The notes: a model not told the origin generated them from the sequence alone. A stretch of DNA of 64,000 bases from Streptomyces sp. R33 (GCF_041200175.1 NZ_CP165728.1:248001-312000); one strand, 5' to 3'. Counted from the stretch's first letter, positions 45,048 to 55,194 are shown. Made by a program: numbers and translations.

Positions 45048-45163
45048 CGTACCAGTGCTGCGGAGGGAGTGCCCACCGCCGCCCGCAGCCGGGCGAGCAG
45101 GGCCTCGGCGTCCGCGTCCGTCTCCGACGGCCGTGTCGGCGTCGGGGTGCTGTCATCCGGCAT
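44966..45163 (-). CDS. Small hypothetical protein convergent with the sigma gene
   Basis: A 65-residue protein from an ATG at 45163 preceded by GAGGAG seven bases away, a very good ribosome-binding site. The sequence (MPDDSTPTPTRPSETDADAE, ALLARLRAAVGTPSAALVRQ) is a Pro/Thr/Asp-rich tail and a helix. It lies 21 bases after the phosphopantetheinyl transferase stop, as the last gene of the minus-strand operon, and overlaps the sigma-factor 3' end. It is not a recognised anti-sigma factor. The role is unknown. Confidence 0.5.
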   Translation of the reverse strand: MPDDSTPTPTRPSETDADAEALLARLRAAVGTPSAALVRQISAWPAPSGGSVHPACVPRAEADSA

Positions 45164-45184
45164 ACCGGTGCTCCTCGCTCTGTC

Positions 45185-45919
45185 TCATACCGCCGTGTCG
45201 AGTATCCGTCCCGGCGGTATCCGTCTGTGGCGGATGTGACGCGTGCCGGCGGGGGCGGCGGCACTGGCCGTGTACCCGTCGGGGACTTCGAGATCGATGA
45301 TCTGCGGCCCGCCCGGCACCTGGACGGGCGCGGGCCCCATTCCGTGCGCCAGCCCCGTTCCGGCGGCCTTGAGCCATGCCTCCCGGCGCACCCAGGTACG
45401 CAGGAACGCCGCGGGCCGCTCGCCCTCGGGCGCGGCTTCGATGGCGCGGAGCTCGTGGGGGGCGAGCCACCGGGACACGGTGTGCCGCGTGCGGTCCAGG
45501 ACGGGACCGGATTCCACGTCCACGCCGACGGCGCCGCCCGTCGTGAAGGCGTAGAGCACGCCGTCGCCGGAGTGGGACATGGAGAATTCGAGGCCCTGGT
45601 CGTTGCTGACGTACGGGCGGCCGTGGGGTCCTGCGCAGACGGGGCACGCCGCGCGGGCCGGTGTCGGCTCCCCGCGTGAGGCGGGGAGGTAGCCGGCGAG
45701 CAGCAGGCGCAGACCGGCGTGTGCGAAGGCCCGGCGGTGGCGGTGCAGGGACCGGCCCGGCCGGGTGGCCCGCTGCCACTGCCGCTGTCCGTCGCCGTCG
45801 CCGTTGCCGTCTTCGTCGCTCGGGTGCAGACCGGGCCGTGGGGTCGCGCCCGGCGGCGGCACGGAGAGCCACCACGTGTGCAGTTCGCCCGTGCCGGGCG
45901 CCGGGTGCGCGGAGGTCAC
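45185..45919 (-). CDS. 4'-phosphopantetheinyl transferase (Sfp type)
   Basis: A 244-residue Sfp-superfamily enzyme that attaches phosphopantetheine from CoA to a carrier-protein serine. Motifs: FSMSHSGDGVLYAF (P2-like), AVGVDVESGPV with the Mg-binding Asp-x-Glu, and FLRTWVRREAWLKAAGTGL containing the WxxKEA-like metal-binding region (here W-V-R-R-E-A). Its GTG start overlaps the fabG stop (GTGA). It is the dedicated activator of the cluster ACP. N-terminal residues 30-55 are a Gly/Asp/Gln-rich insert that is probably disordered. Confidence 0.85.
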   Translation of the reverse strand: MTSAHPAPGTGELHTWWLSVPPPGATPRPGLHPSDEDGNGDGDGQRQWQRATRPGRSLHRHRRAFAHAGLRLLLAGYLPASRGEPTPARAACPVCAGPHGRPYVSNDQGLEFSMSHSGDGVLYAFTTGGAVGVDVESGPVLDRTRHTVSRWLAPHELRAIEAAPEGERPAAFLRTWVRREAWLKAAGTGLAHGMGPAPVQVPGGPQIIDLEVPDGYTASAAAPAGTRHIRHRRIPPGRILDTAV

Positions 45920-46662
45920 AACGCCACGCCGCCGTCCACTTGCAGCACCTGGCCGGTGATGTAGGAGGCCTTGTCGGAGAGCAGGAAGGCGGTGAGGTCG
46001 GCGACTTCCCGGGCGGTGCCGAAGCGTCGCAGCGGTACCGATGCGAGGGCTTCCTTGGTCGCCTTCTCGCTGAGCTGGTCCGTCATGTCGGTCTCGATGA
46101 AGCCGGGGGCGACCACGTTGACACGGATGCCGTGACGGGCGAGTTCCTTGGCGAGGGTGCGGCTCAGGCTGTTCACACCGCCCTTGGACGCGGCGTAGTT
46201 GGCCTGGGTGGCGTGTCCGTAGACGCCGGCGACCGAGGAGATGTTGACGATCGCGCCGGCGCGCCGCTTGAGCATCCCGAAGCCGACGGTGCGGCAGAAG
46301 TTGAAGGTTCCGGTGAGGTTGGTGTCGATCACGCTCTGCCAGTCGTCGACCGGCATCATCACCAGGTGGTTGTCCTTGACGATCCCGGCGGAGTTGACCA
46401 GCCCGTAGGCCGGGCCGAGGGCGGCCTCCGCGCGCTTGACGAAGGTTTCGACGGACTGGTGGTCGGCGACGTCGCAGGGCTCGTGGAAGCAGTTCGCCCC
46501 TTGGGCCCTGACGAGTTCGGCGGTCTCCTCCGAGGCGGCGGACGCGCTGCGGCCGCAGAAGGCGATGTCGTATCCCTCGGCGGCGAGTTGGACGGCGATC
46601 GCACGGCCGATACCGCGTGATCCTCCGGTGACGATGACGAGACGGCCAGAGCGCTGCGGCAT
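45916..46662 (-). CDS. 3-oxoacyl-ACP reductase (FabG-type ketoreductase)
   Basis: A 248-residue short-chain dehydrogenase. The NADP-binding TGGSRGIGRAIAVQLAAEG is at residues 11-30, NSAGI at 91-95, and the catalytic Ser, Tyr and Lys are in NISSVAGVYG and QANYAASKGG. A further Asn is in VIDTNLTGTFNF. It would reduce beta-keto groups on the ACP-bound chain, giving a reduced rather than fully aromatic product. The ATG at 46662 follows GAAGGA. Close spacing with the NTF2-like and transferase genes shows one operon. No dehydratase of FabZ or HotDog type was seen next to it. Confidence 0.9.
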   Translation of the reverse strand: MPQRSGRLVIVTGGSRGIGRAIAVQLAAEGYDIAFCGRSASAASEETAELVRAQGANCFHEPCDVADHQSVETFVKRAEAALGPAYGLVNSAGIVKDNHLVMMPVDDWQSVIDTNLTGTFNFCRTVGFGMLKRRAGAIVNISSVAGVYGHATQANYAASKGGVNSLSRTLAKELARHGIRVNVVAPGFIETDMTDQLSEKATKEALASVPLRRFGTAREVADLTAFLLSDKASYITGQVLQVDGGVAL

Positions 46663-46733
46663 GGCGGGGGTTCCTTCACAGATCGGGATCAGGTCGGGGT
46701 GCGGCGGTGGAAGCAGGGGGGACGGGGGCCCTG

Positions 46734-47201
46734 TCAGGGGCTGGGCAGCGGGGCGCCGAGGCCCACGTACACGTCGAGCAGATCGTCGGAGAGCCAGTAC
46801 TCGGCGATGCGTCCGGTGTCGTCGAGGCGGAGGATGTCGGCGCCGCGCAGGGTGACCGGGGTCCCCGGGGCGGCGGTGACTCCGGCGGGCCGGCCGTGCT
46901 GCCAGCTGCCCTGGAAGATCCACCGGCCGATGACGTGGTCGCCGTCGGCGAACGGCCCCAGGTCCGTCCGGATACGGGCGTTCTCGTAGGACGAGCGGAA
47001 GGCGTCGATCCAGGCGACGAACTGCTCGGACGTGCGGAGGGTGGCCGGGTCGGGCATTCCGTACTGCGGGAGGTGCAGGACGAAGCCGGGGGCGAGGATC
47101 TCGTCGGCCCGTTCCCGTCGGCCGTTCCAGAGTTCCATCCACTTGTCCCACAGCTCGGTGTGCCGGTCGTGCTGCCGCGGAGTGGTCGCAGTGCTGGGCA
47201 T
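46734..47201 (-). CDS. SnoaL-like (NTF2-fold) protein 1
   Basis: A 155-residue protein of the SnoaL-like polyketide cyclase family by fold: DRHTELWDKWMELWNGRRER, ADEILAPGFVLHLPQYGMPD, then FRSSYENARIRTDLGPFADG, DHVIGRWIFQGSW and the C-terminal RIAEYWLSDDLLDVYVGLGA. The conserved His and Asp of SnoaL-type aldol cyclases are plausibly H42/D97-type residues, but exact assignment needs alignment. The ATG at 47201 follows AGGAGC. It is paralogous to the protein at 48898-49371; both have the W-N-G motif. It could cyclise or dehydrate the reduced chain. Confidence 0.75.
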   Translation of the reverse strand: MPSTATTPRQHDRHTELWDKWMELWNGRRERADEILAPGFVLHLPQYGMPDPATLRTSEQFVAWIDAFRSSYENARIRTDLGPFADGDHVIGRWIFQGSWQHGRPAGVTAAPGTPVTLRGADILRLDDTGRIAEYWLSDDLLDVYVGLGAPLPSP

Positions 47202-47292
47202 GGTGCTCCTGGGGGTGCGGGCGGATCGTCCGTCCCTACAGAGCGCTCGGAACGCCGCTGGATACACCCGTGCGCCGGAAGGGGCGCGTACG

Positions 47293-47345
47293 CACGGAAG
47301 CCGGGCGGGCACGGCGTGGTGAGCCGTGTCCACCCGGCTTCCGTG
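47293..47345 (-). terminator. Long hairpin between the MFS and SnoaL-like genes
   Basis: CACGGAAGCCGGG (47293-47305) pairs with CCCGGCTTCCGTG (47333-47345), with further partial pairing inside. It lies 72 bases after the MFS stop. It would end or attenuate transcription of the exporter before the downstream biosynthetic genes. Confidence 0.65.
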
Positions 47346-47416
47346 TGACGGATCCGGCGTTCGGGGGCCCGAGGGGCAGGCCTCCGGGCGAAGGGTCTGG
47401 TGGGGCAGGCCGGACG

Positions 47417-48853
47417 TCAGCCGGCCTTGGGGCGATCGGACCGGAGCACCAGGGCGACGAGGGCGGTGGCAGCCGATGCCGCGGCGGTGAACCACCAGCC
47501 GTAGCGGAACGCGGTCAGTGCGGCGTCGGAGCCGACCGGGTTGCCGATGAGCACCACCAGGATCGACACCCCGAGCACGAAGCCGACCTGACGGAACATG
47601 TTGTTCAGGCCGGAGCCGGTGGCCACGGCGGTCGGAGGGAGGTCGCGGGTGCTGGCGCCCATCAGCGGGGCGAGGGACAGGCCCATGCCGATCCGGGTGA
47701 GCAGGACGCCGGGGAGCATGCCCAGCAGGTAGTTGGACTCCACGGATATGACGAGGGCCCACCAGGCGGCGCCGATCGCGATGACCGTTGACCCGAGGAC
47801 GATCGAGAGCACCTGCCCGATCCGCGCCACGAGCTTGCCGGACAGCACCGACAGGAACGGCAGCAGCAGGTTGCCCGGCGCCATGGCCAGGCCGGTGGAG
47901 AGCGCCGACCATCCCCAGACGTTCTGGCACCACAGCGACACGGACAGGACGGTGGCGGCGAAGCTCATGTAGTACAGCGCGGCGGCGAGGTTGGCGATGG
48001 AGAAGTCGCGGATCCGCAGCAGGGCGAGGTCGATGACCGGGCTGGCATGCCGGCCGGAGCGGAAGAGCAGTGCGGCGACGAGGACCACGGCGGCGGCCAG
48101 GCAGCCGAGGACCCGGGCCGAGGTCCAGCCCCAGTCGGGTGCCTTGATGATGCCGAGGGACAGCAGTCCGATGCCGCCGGCGAGCAGTACGGAGCCGAGG
48201 AGGTCGGGCATCGGCCGGCGCTGTCCGGCGGGGCCCCGTCCGGAGGCGAGCACCTTGCCGCCGACGACGAGGGCGACCACGCCGATCGGGAGGTTCACCA
48301 GGAAGATCCACGGCCAGGAGACGTTGACGAGGACGCCGCCGACGAGGGGCCCCGATGCCGCGGCGACGCCGGCGGCGGTGGCCCAGACCCGCATGGCCTT
48401 GGCGCGTTGCTCGGGTCCGTAGGTGACCATCAGCAGCCCCATGGAGGTGGGGCCGAGCGCGGCGGCGCCGACGGCCTGGAGCACGCGGGCGGCGTTGAGC
48501 ATCTCCACCGATCCGGACACGGCGCACAGTCCGGAGGCGAGGGTGAACAGGAGGAGGCCGGTCAGGAAGACGTTCTTCATGCCGAAGCGGTCGGCGAACC
48601 GGCCCGCGGGGATCAGCAATGCCGCGAAGACGATCGCGTAGCCGTTGAGGATCCAGGACAGGTCGGCTACGGACGCGCCCGTGAAGTCGGCGCCGATGGC
48701 GGGGAAGGCGACGTTGACGATGGTCAGGTCGAGGGTGGAGACGATGATGCCCGCCGAGATCGTGCCGGCGGCCAGGATGCGGCGCCAGTCGCGGCGCGGG
48801 GTCCGGCCGGGCGCTGCGGGGGCCGGCCGTTCGGTCACGGGGTGGGTGCTCAT
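47417..48853 (-). CDS. MFS drug exporter, DHA2 type (14 transmembrane segments)
   Basis: A 478-residue transporter. The first helix (LAAGTISAGIIVSTLDLTIV) is followed by NVAFPAIGADFTGASVADLS and NGYAIVFAALLIPAGRFADR, the motif A and motif D1 segments of DHA2 proteins. Motif C-like LMVTYGPEQRAKAMRVWATA, and 14 hydrophobic segments in total. It would export the cluster product or confer self-resistance by proton antiport. It is in the same direction as the second SnoaL-like gene 44 bases upstream. The TetR operator 650 bases further upstream probably represses it. Confidence 0.85.
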   Translation of the reverse strand: MSTHPVTERPAPAAPGRTPRRDWRRILAAGTISAGIIVSTLDLTIVNVAFPAIGADFTGASVADLSWILNGYAIVFAALLIPAGRFADRFGMKNVFLTGLLLFTLASGLCAVSGSVEMLNAARVLQAVGAAALGPTSMGLLMVTYGPEQRAKAMRVWATAAGVAAASGPLVGGVLVNVSWPWIFLVNLPIGVVALVVGGKVLASGRGPAGQRRPMPDLLGSVLLAGGIGLLSLGIIKAPDWGWTSARVLGCLAAAVVLVAALLFRSGRHASPVIDLALLRIRDFSIANLAAALYYMSFAATVLSVSLWCQNVWGWSALSTGLAMAPGNLLLPFLSVLSGKLVARIGQVLSIVLGSTVIAIGAAWWALVISVESNYLLGMLPGVLLTRIGMGLSLAPLMGASTRDLPPTAVATGSGLNNMFRQVGFVLGVSILVVLIGNPVGSDAALTAFRYGWWFTAAASAATALVALVLRSDRPKAG

Positions 48854-48897
48854 AAAAGTCCGTTCAGGGTGCTGGGGTTCAGGGGTGCCAAGGCCGG

Positions 48898-49371
48898 TCA
48901 GTCCTTGATGAGGCCGAGCTGCGTGAGGAGCCCGAGGGTGTCGGCGACGGTCCAGTACTCGGTGAAGCGGCCGTCTTCGATGCGGAGGATGTTGATGCCC
49001 ACGTGCTCGGTCGGCGTGCCGATCGGAGCGGTGGCGCCCGGGGTGCCGCCCCGGTGCACGGCGGTCGCCCGGTAGCGGCCGGCGACCATATCGCCGTCGA
49101 CGATCGGACCGGGCTCGTCGGTGAAGTGCAGTTCCTCAAGCGCCCCGCGGGTGCCCTGGATCCAGGCGACCAGACCCGCGCGGTCCACGATCTGGTCGAC
49201 GTTCGCCGTCTTCATGCGGCCCGCGAGGCTGGTGCCGTGGACGGTGAACTTGTCGGCGAGCACCTCGTCGGCGCGGGAGAAGTCGAGCTCGCCGTTCCAG
49301 AGGGCGTTCCACTTCGCCCACAGGGCGCGGGCGGCCTCGGGGGACGTGGTGGCGGGAGCGGATCCGGACAT
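48898..49371 (-). CDS. SnoaL-like (NTF2-fold) protein 2
   Basis: A 157-residue NTF2-fold protein: ALWAKWNALWNGELDFSRAD, EVLADKFTVHGTSLAGRMKT, LVAWIQGTRGALEELHFTDE, then DMVAGRYRATAVHRGG and FTEYWTVADTLGLLTQLGLI. The His in FTVHGT and Asp in IVDGD are candidate catalytic residues. It is about 30% alike to the protein at 46734 by eye. It is the first gene of the divergent operon controlled at 49506-49521. Function as a cyclase or dehydratase is inferred from the family. Confidence 0.75.
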   Translation of the reverse strand: MSGSAPATTSPEAARALWAKWNALWNGELDFSRADEVLADKFTVHGTSLAGRMKTANVDQIVDRAGLVAWIQGTRGALEELHFTDEPGPIVDGDMVAGRYRATAVHRGGTPGATAPIGTPTEHVGINILRIEDGRFTEYWTVADTLGLLTQLGLIKD

Positions 49372-49505
49372 GTGGGTACCTCGCAAGGCTCGTAACGGAA
49401 GTCGGGGTGGCTGGGGGGGGTGCCGCCTGGGGACGGCGGGGGTCCCGAACCCCAGGCGACAAGAGGTGACCGACCGCTTGCAGAGCGGCGCCACAACCGG
49501 GAAGA

Positions 49506-49521
49506 TAGTACTTAGTCACTA
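49506..49521. promoter_or_regulatory. TetR-type operator in the divergent SnoaL/TetR promoter
   Basis: TAGTACTTAGTCACTA matches the palindrome before the SARP gene in 13 of 16 positions. It lies 135 bases before the SnoaL-like start and 62 bases before the TetR start. This is the natural place for autoregulation and control of the export operon. Confidence 0.75.
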
Positions 49522-49582
49522 CTCAGTCAACGCCGCCCGTCCCCCCCGCCGGGCAAGGCAAGAAGCAGGTGCGTGGTTACAT

Positions 49583-50140
49583 ATGGGCATGCAGAGAATG
49601 ACGGGCGCCGATCGGCGGAAGCAGATCTTGGGAATCGCCTCTGAAGAATTTGCCCGAACCGGCTTCTACGGAACATCGGTCGAAGTAATTGCCCGGGCAG
49701 CCGACATCAGCAACCCTTACGTATTCCGGCTCTTCGGAACGAAGCGTGGTCTCTTCATCGCAGTTGTCGAGGCGATGTTCGACGAGATCGTCGAGAACTT
49801 CAACCGGGCCGCCGCCGAACTCGGAGGTACGGACGCCCTGATTGCGATGGGCGAGATGTACCGCACGCTCGTCCGCGAGGACCGCACGTTCCTGCTGATT
49901 CAGCTGCACGGTTTCGCGGCGTGCGACGACCCCGAGATCCGGGCCGCCGTCCAGACCGGGTTCGGCCGCATGTGGCATGCGGTCCAGAGCAGGTCCGGGG
50001 CGGACGACGTCACGGTCAAGCAGTTCCTGTCCCTGGGAATGATGCTCAACGACATGGCCGCCATGGACCTGTGGAACCTGAACGAGCCCTGGGCCGAGGC
50101 CTGCGTGGCGGTGCTGCCCGTCGAGAACTGGTCGCCCTGA
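49583..50140 (+). CDS. TetR-family transcriptional regulator of the cluster
   Basis: A 185-residue repressor. The N-terminal HTH is MTGADRRKQILGIASEEFAR, TGFYGTSVEVIARAADISNP, YVFRLFGTKRGLFIAVVEAM. The C-terminal domain holds ITLHG-like RTFLLIQLHGFAACDDPEIR and ends DLWNLNEPWAEACVAVLPVE. Starts at 49583, 49589 and 49598 are all in frame; 49583 is used, with no strong ribosome-binding site. It is divergent to the SnoaL/MFS operon. The two matching operators make it the likely repressor of both exporter and SARP genes, released by the product or an intermediate. Confidence 0.85.
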   Translation: MGMQRMTGADRRKQILGIASEEFARTGFYGTSVEVIARAADISNPYVFRLFGTKRGLFIAVVEAMFDEIVENFNRAAAELGGTDALIAMGEMYRTLVREDRTFLLIQLHGFAACDDPEIRAAVQTGFGRMWHAVQSRSGADDVTVKQFLSLGMMLNDMAAMDLWNLNEPWAEACVAVLPVENWSP

Positions 50141-50368
50141 CGGCTGCGAACGGCCCCTGCCACACGGCGGCCCTCGTGTGCGGACCCGTCTCCCGCCGCC
50201 CAGGGGCCGTCCCCCCCACAGGCCGGGTGGACCCGCGCCGCGCACACCGCGCCGCGCGCACCCGGCCCAGGTGTATCCCGGAGCGGTCCGGTGAGCTCTG
50301 TTCCCCACGCAGTGGCCCGCACGGGGCCACTCGGGTCGAGAGACCGAGTCCGGGACGGGAGCCTGTTG

Positions 50369-51255
50369 ATGCGCTTCAGCGAGGCCGTGACGATCAACGC
50401 GGCCGTGACATGGCTGCCCGAGCCGAGCGGGAGCCCCGCCGCGAGGGCGGCGGAATTACTGGTCCCGCAACCGCCGTCCGCGCTCGACATGGCCGTTTCG
50501 GCGGCCCGCGACGCATTGACGCTGGCGGGCGTCGAAGGCGTCGAGATCGACCTGCTGATGCACAATTCGCTATCCCGGCACGGTGATGATTCTCGCTGCC
50601 CCGCTCACGACGTGGCATGCCGAATAGGCGCGATCGCCGCCGTTCCTCTCGGAATTCAGCAGGGCTGTCACTCCGGAACGATGGCCCTTTACAGCGCCGC
50701 GATCCAGCTCGTCACGGACCCCGCGGTCGAAACCGTCCTGGTCACGACCGCCGACGCACATGCCCCCGCGGATTCCGGTGGGGGGACGAGCGGACACGCC
50801 GCACATCACGACGGTGCCGCCGCAGCGGTTCTGAGCAGCTCCGGGAGCGGTCTCCGGCTCGTCGCCCAGGTGGTCCACGCAACGGCGGACGGGGACGCGT
50901 CCGCCGACGCCGGACCGGACGCGGTACGCAAGGTGCTCACCCAGGCGCTGGCCGAAGCCGGGCTCGCCGCCGGCGACCCGCGGATTCGCCAGGTCGCCCT
51001 GCCCCGGCTCGGAGCCCCGACGCTGGAGTCCGTCTACCTGCTGGTGGTGCGCGAGACCCTGACGGGCACTCCGCGGCCGGTGCCCGCGCGCACCGGTCAT
51101 CTCGGGTGCGGGGACACGCTCGCCTGCCTGGCGGACATCACGGACCAGCGGCTCCTCGATCCGGGTGAGTTCGCGCTGGTGCTCACCGGAGACGGCGGCT
51201 TCACCTGGTCCTGTCTCGTGGTGCAGCAGCCGGAGCGCGGCGAAGGGAGCCACCG

Positions 51256-51259
<4 letters not shown>
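50369..51259 (+). CDS. Ketoacyl-ACP synthase III-like protein 1
   Basis: A 296-residue thiolase-fold protein of the KSIII type. Cys100 in GIQQGCHSGTMALYSAAI is the nucleophile. The usual His/Asn region is replaced by RTGHLGCGDTLACL, giving a His and a nearby Asp; this pattern is seen in KSIII-type acyltransferases such as CerJ rather than in FabH. It is shorter than FabH by about 20 residues. Codon 30 is TTA (50456-50458), so bldA control is likely. The stop overlaps the carboxylase start (ATGA). It could load a starter acyl unit or transfer an acyl group to another acceptor. Confidence 0.8.
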
Positions 51260-52827
<1,568 letters not shown>

Positions 52828-52840
52828 GAGGAAGAGACAC

Positions 52841-53050
52841 GTGAGCACTCCCGCCGTCGCCGCTCCACTGCTGCGCGTCGAGAAGGGCAACCCCGAGGCC
52901 GAGGAACTGGCTGCGATCACCGCGGTCCTCCTGGCCCGGGCCGCTCCGCAGCCCGGGGCGCCGGCCGCCCGGTCCGCCGGCTCCACGGCGGGCCGACGAC
53001 GGCCGCAGCCGATGCCGGCCTTCCGCGCGCCGCATTCCTGGCAGAGCTGA
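52841..53050 (+). CDS. Acyl-CoA carboxylase epsilon subunit
   Basis: A 69-residue protein of the actinobacterial AccE/PccE type, starting at a GTG after GGAGGAAGAG. The family core LLRVEKGNPEAEELAAITAV is followed by a Pro/Arg-rich linker and the C-terminal W (HSWQS). The epsilon subunit stabilises and stimulates the alpha-beta carboxylase complex. It follows the beta subunit by 13 bases. Its pairing supports a dedicated malonyl-CoA or methylmalonyl-CoA supply for the cluster. Confidence 0.85.
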   Translation: MSTPAVAAPLLRVEKGNPEAEELAAITAVLLARAAPQPGAPAARSAGSTAGRRRPQPMPAFRAPHSWQS

Positions 53051-53182
53051 GCACTCGTCACACGGCCTTCGTCCCCCTTGCCTTCCGGGTGAGGCGGATC
53101 ACGGTGGCGCGGTGTCCTCGCCGCCGTGACGGGCCGCTCTGTCCGGGCGACCCGGGAACAGAACCTCGACAAAGGAGCCCGA

Positions 53183-54211
53183 ATGCGTTTCGGGAACAAT
53201 CCCACCATCCGTGCCGTGTCCACCTGGCTGCCGGACACCCGCCAGACGGCGGAAGCCGCCGTGCGCGCCGGACTCGTCTCCGAGGACGACGCACGGGCGA
53301 CCGGTGCCCGTGAGGTGCCCGTGTCCGAGGACGCCTCCGGCCCGGAGATGGCCGTACGGGCAGCCCGGCGAGCCCTCGCCCTCGGGGGTGTGGCCGGCGC
53401 GGACCTCGACATGGTGGTCCACGGCTGGATCTACCACCAGGGCCAGGACTTCTGGTCCCCGGCCCACTACGTGGCCCACCAGTTGGGAGCGGTGGACGCG
53501 ATCCCGATGGGCGTCCAGCAGATGTGCCACGTGGGCGCGATGGGCCTGCACACGGCGGCGGTCCGGCTGGAGGCCGACCCGTCGGTGCGCACCGCGCTCG
53601 TCACCACCGGCGACCGGTTCACCGCGCCCGGCTTCGACCGGTGGCGCAGCGACTACGACGCGGTCTTCGGCGACGGCGGCACCGCGGCCGTGCTCGCCCG
53701 CTCCGGGCCGGGGCTGCGCATCGTTTCGTACGCCACCTCGGCGGCTCCGGAACTGGAGACGATGTACCGCGGGGACGACGGCTTCAGCCCGGCTCCGCTC
53801 ACCCACTCCGCGCCGATAGACGCCCGGCGTACGAAGAAGGCCTTCCTCGCGTCGGGCGGCATGGCCCGGTTCGGCGAGATCGGCCCGCAGAAGGTGCGCA
53901 GCACGCTGATGACGGCGCTGGCGGAAGCGGGCCTGACCCCGCACGATCCGCGGATCCGCTGCGCGACGCTGTCCCGGCTCGGGCCGAAGACGATCGAGCT
54001 CCTCTACCTCCCGATCATGGAAGACGTCCTCAAGGCGGAGATCCTCCAGCTCGGTGGGCAGACCGGACACCTCGGCGGCGGGGACGCCCTGGCCAACCTC
54101 GCCCACGTCTGGGAGGAGGACCTGCTCGCGCCGGGTGAGTACGCCATCAGCTTCAGCGGTGGCGGCGGCTTCACCTGGTCCTGCCTGATCGTCCAGCGCG
54201 TGGTGGCCTAG
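53183..54211 (+). CDS. Ketoacyl-ACP synthase III-like protein 2
   Basis: A 342-residue KSIII-fold protein. Cys115 is in GVQQMCHVGAMGLHTAAVRL. Like its paralogue it has QTGHLGGGDALANL instead of the FabH His/Asn motif. Its length is closer to FabH, with an intact N-terminal half (IRAVSTWLPDTRQTAEAAVR, SGPEMAVRAARRALALGGVA). AAAGGAG precedes the ATG. It differs from the DpsC type, which has Ser as nucleophile. The two KSIII genes flank the carboxylase genes, so one could prime the ACP and the other transfer an acyl group at a later step. Confidence 0.85.
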   Translation: MRFGNNPTIRAVSTWLPDTRQTAEAAVRAGLVSEDDARATGAREVPVSEDASGPEMAVRAARRALALGGVAGADLDMVVHGWIYHQGQDFWSPAHYVAHQLGAVDAIPMGVQQMCHVGAMGLHTAAVRLEADPSVRTALVTTGDRFTAPGFDRWRSDYDAVFGDGGTAAVLARSGPGLRIVSYATSAAPELETMYRGDDGFSPAPLTHSAPIDARRTKKAFLASGGMARFGEIGPQKVRSTLMTALAEAGLTPHDPRIRCATLSRLGPKTIELLYLPIMEDVLKAEILQLGGQTGHLGGGDALANLAHVWEEDLLAPGEYAISFSGGGGFTWSCLIVQRVVA

Positions 54212-54219
54212 AACTCCCG

Positions 54220-55194
54220 TCACGGGCGGGGGGTGTCCGGGGTGCGCAGGCGGCCCGGGGTGGTGCCGAGGCGTTGGCGGAGCAGGGTGGTCAGGGTCGA
54301 GGCGTTCTCGTAGCCCACCCGGCGGGCGACGGCATCCGTGGGGAGATCCGTGGTGCGCAGCAGGTGGGTGGCCTGTTCGAGCCGGATGGTCTGGGCGAAG
54401 CGCAGGGGCGACACCCCCAGCACCCGGTCCACGGCCCGCTGCAGGGTCCGTTCGCTCGCGCCGACCGCCCGGGCCGCGTCGGCCATCCGCAGGGGTTCGT
54501 CGATGTGCTGCCGCACCCAGCGTTCGAAGGCGCTGACCGTGGGATCCGTGCGGGCGAGGTGGCTGGGGATCGCGTAACCGGCCTGGGTGGGGCGGTCGTC
54601 GACGACCAGGTAGCGGGCCGTGAGCTCCGCCAGCACGGGGCTCGCCTGCCGGACCAGGGCGAGCGCCAGGTCGAGGTGGGCCATGGCGGCGCCGGCGGTG
54701 ATCACTCCGTCGGCGTGGGCCAGCATGTTGCTCTCCTCCAGTCCCACCAGCGGGTAGGCCTGCCGGAAGGCCGGGGCCAGCCACCAACTCGTGGTGGCGG
54801 AGAGCCCGTCCAGGACCCCCGCCTCGGCGAGGAGGAACGTGCTCGTGCAGGCCGCCGCCAGGGGAATGCCGTCGGCCCGGGCCTGGCGCAGGGCCTCGCG
54901 TTGCGGACCGCGCTCCGCCGACGCCACCCAGTCCAGCAGCGGCTCCGGCTGCTTGGGGCCGGCGCCCGGCACGACGAGGAGATCGGGCCGTGGGGCGTCC
55001 TCGACGGCGACGGCCTCGATCACGTGCCCGGAGGCGGTGCGCACGGCGCCGGAGCCGCTGACCCGGGTCAGCTCCCAGCGCGGCGGGGGATGGGGCAGCT
55101 CGCCCCGCAGCTCATTGGCCATCTGGAGGACGTCGAGGACCGTGGCCAGCCCGGAGTCGAAGAGGCCGTCCATGACCAGCACCGAGATCCGCAT
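54220..55194 (-). CDS. GlxA-family transcriptional regulator (DJ-1/PfpI plus AraC HTH)
   Basis: A 324-residue regulator. Residues 1-180 form a DJ-1/PfpI-like domain (MRISVLVMDGLFDSGLATVL, LLVVPGAGPKQPEPLLDWVA, AAACTSTFLLAEAGVLDGLS) with the conserved Cys in ACTSTF. Residues 215-315 are two AraC helix-turn-helix motifs (LRMADAARAVGASERTLQRA, LPTDAVARRVGYENASTLTT). The ATG at 55194 is used; longer frames begin in the promoter. It is divergent to the ABM monooxygenase gene and may control it. It resembles GlxA-type activators in Streptomyces clusters. The signal is unknown. Confidence 0.85.
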   Translation of the reverse strand: MRISVLVMDGLFDSGLATVLDVLQMANELRGELPHPPPRWELTRVSGSGAVRTASGHVIEAVAVEDAPRPDLLVVPGAGPKQPEPLLDWVASAERGPQREALRQARADGIPLAAACTSTFLLAEAGVLDGLSATTSWWLAPAFRQAYPLVGLEESNMLAHADGVITAGAAMAHLDLALALVRQASPVLAELTARYLVVDDRPTQAGYAIPSHLARTDPTVSAFERWVRQHIDEPLRMADAARAVGASERTLQRAVDRVLGVSPLRFAQTIRLEQATHLLRTTDLPTDAVARRVGYENASTLTTLLRQRLGTTPGRLRTPDTPRP

